Source of the DNA: Aquimarina sp. | GTDB taxonomy: Bacteria > Bacteroidota > Bacteroidia > Flavobacteriales > Flavobacteriaceae | Assembly (NCBI GenBank): GCA_020628975.1 | Contig: JAHDEF010000121.1 | Coordinates: 1-5,725 of the forward strand | Reading direction: 5' to 3' | DNA length: 5,725 nt | Shown here: piece after piece, positions 5,671-5,725 of the stretch | Position numbering within the stretch: the stretch's first letter is position 1 | Layout of the letters: every line of letters starts with the position of its first letter | Position numbers and translations under genes: made by a program | Notes under the pieces: generated by a model | Told to the model about the DNA's origin: nothing | Database searches by the model: none | Seen by the model: the letters and a program-made list of their open reading frames with translations, nothing else

Positions 5671-5725
5671 GCCGGCAAGTCCTACACAACTAGCTCCTGT
5701 AGAATCCCCCAGGGTGGGAACGCAG
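5671..5725 (+). ncRNA. ffs: Bacterial small signal recognition particle RNA (4.5S-type), 5' part only
   Basis: RNA component of the signal recognition particle, which binds Ffh and directs membrane-protein ribosomes to the membrane. The diagnostic part is the domain IV tip at 5710-5725. CAGG is followed by a GUG/CGC stem closing a GGAA tetraloop (5717-5720), then AG, the start of the conserved 3' side of the internal loop. The segment before it, GCCGGCAAGTCCTACACAAC, resembles the 5' arm of Bacteroidota small SRP RNAs as I remember them. The 5' end is set by the promoter and is uncertain by a few bases. The 3' half lies outside the window, so pairing of the long helix cannot be tested. It is divergent from the cyclotransferase gene, with about 93 bp between them. 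Confidence 0.8.

Overview
The window reads as chromosomal DNA of a member of the Bacteroidota, most likely a Flavobacteriia (Flavobacteriaceae-like) species. The evidence is AT-rich DNA, no Shine-Dalgarno sequences before the genes, several matches to the Bacteroidota -7 promoter box TAnnTTTG, a bifunctional DAHP synthase with a C-terminal AroQ chorismate mutase, and a plant-type glutaminyl cyclotransferase carried as a lipoprotein. No mobile element, CRISPR array, phage gene or defence gene was found. This is ordinary core-genome territory.

Left part (1-3294, + strand) is an aromatic amino acid cluster. A PLP-dependent aminotransferase has its first few codons cut off by the window edge. It is followed by prephenate dehydrogenase (tyrA) and then by DAHP synthase/chorismate mutase. 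Together they cover entry into the shikimate pathway, chorismate to prephenate, prephenate to 4-hydroxyphenylpyruvate, and probably the final transamination to tyrosine and phenylalanine. The 177-bp gap before the DAHP synthase gene holds a tail repeat, a candidate promoter, a perfect 14-bp tandem duplication and a strong dyad. That gene may therefore have its own promoter and leader control.

Middle (3295-3617) is a convergent junction. A strong intrinsic terminator ends the aromatic cluster, a second, bidirectional-looking terminator ends kdsA from the other side, and about 210 bp of unexplained AT-rich DNA lies between them.

Right part (3618-5577, - strand) contains kdsA (KDO-8-phosphate synthase, metal-dependent type, for lipopolysaccharide core) downstream of a gene for a lipoprotein glutaminyl-peptide cyclotransferase. 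A promoter candidate lies between the two. Past the divergent spacer, the last 55 bases are the 5' part of the small SRP RNA gene on the + strand, preceded by a good TAnnTTTG promoter and cut off by the window end.

The most interesting non-coding signal is a short tail repeat containing an identical 15-mer. It lies just after the stop codons of tyrA and of the cyclotransferase gene, in the same orientation relative to transcription. In both places it is followed by a TAnnTTTG box and then the next codirectional gene.
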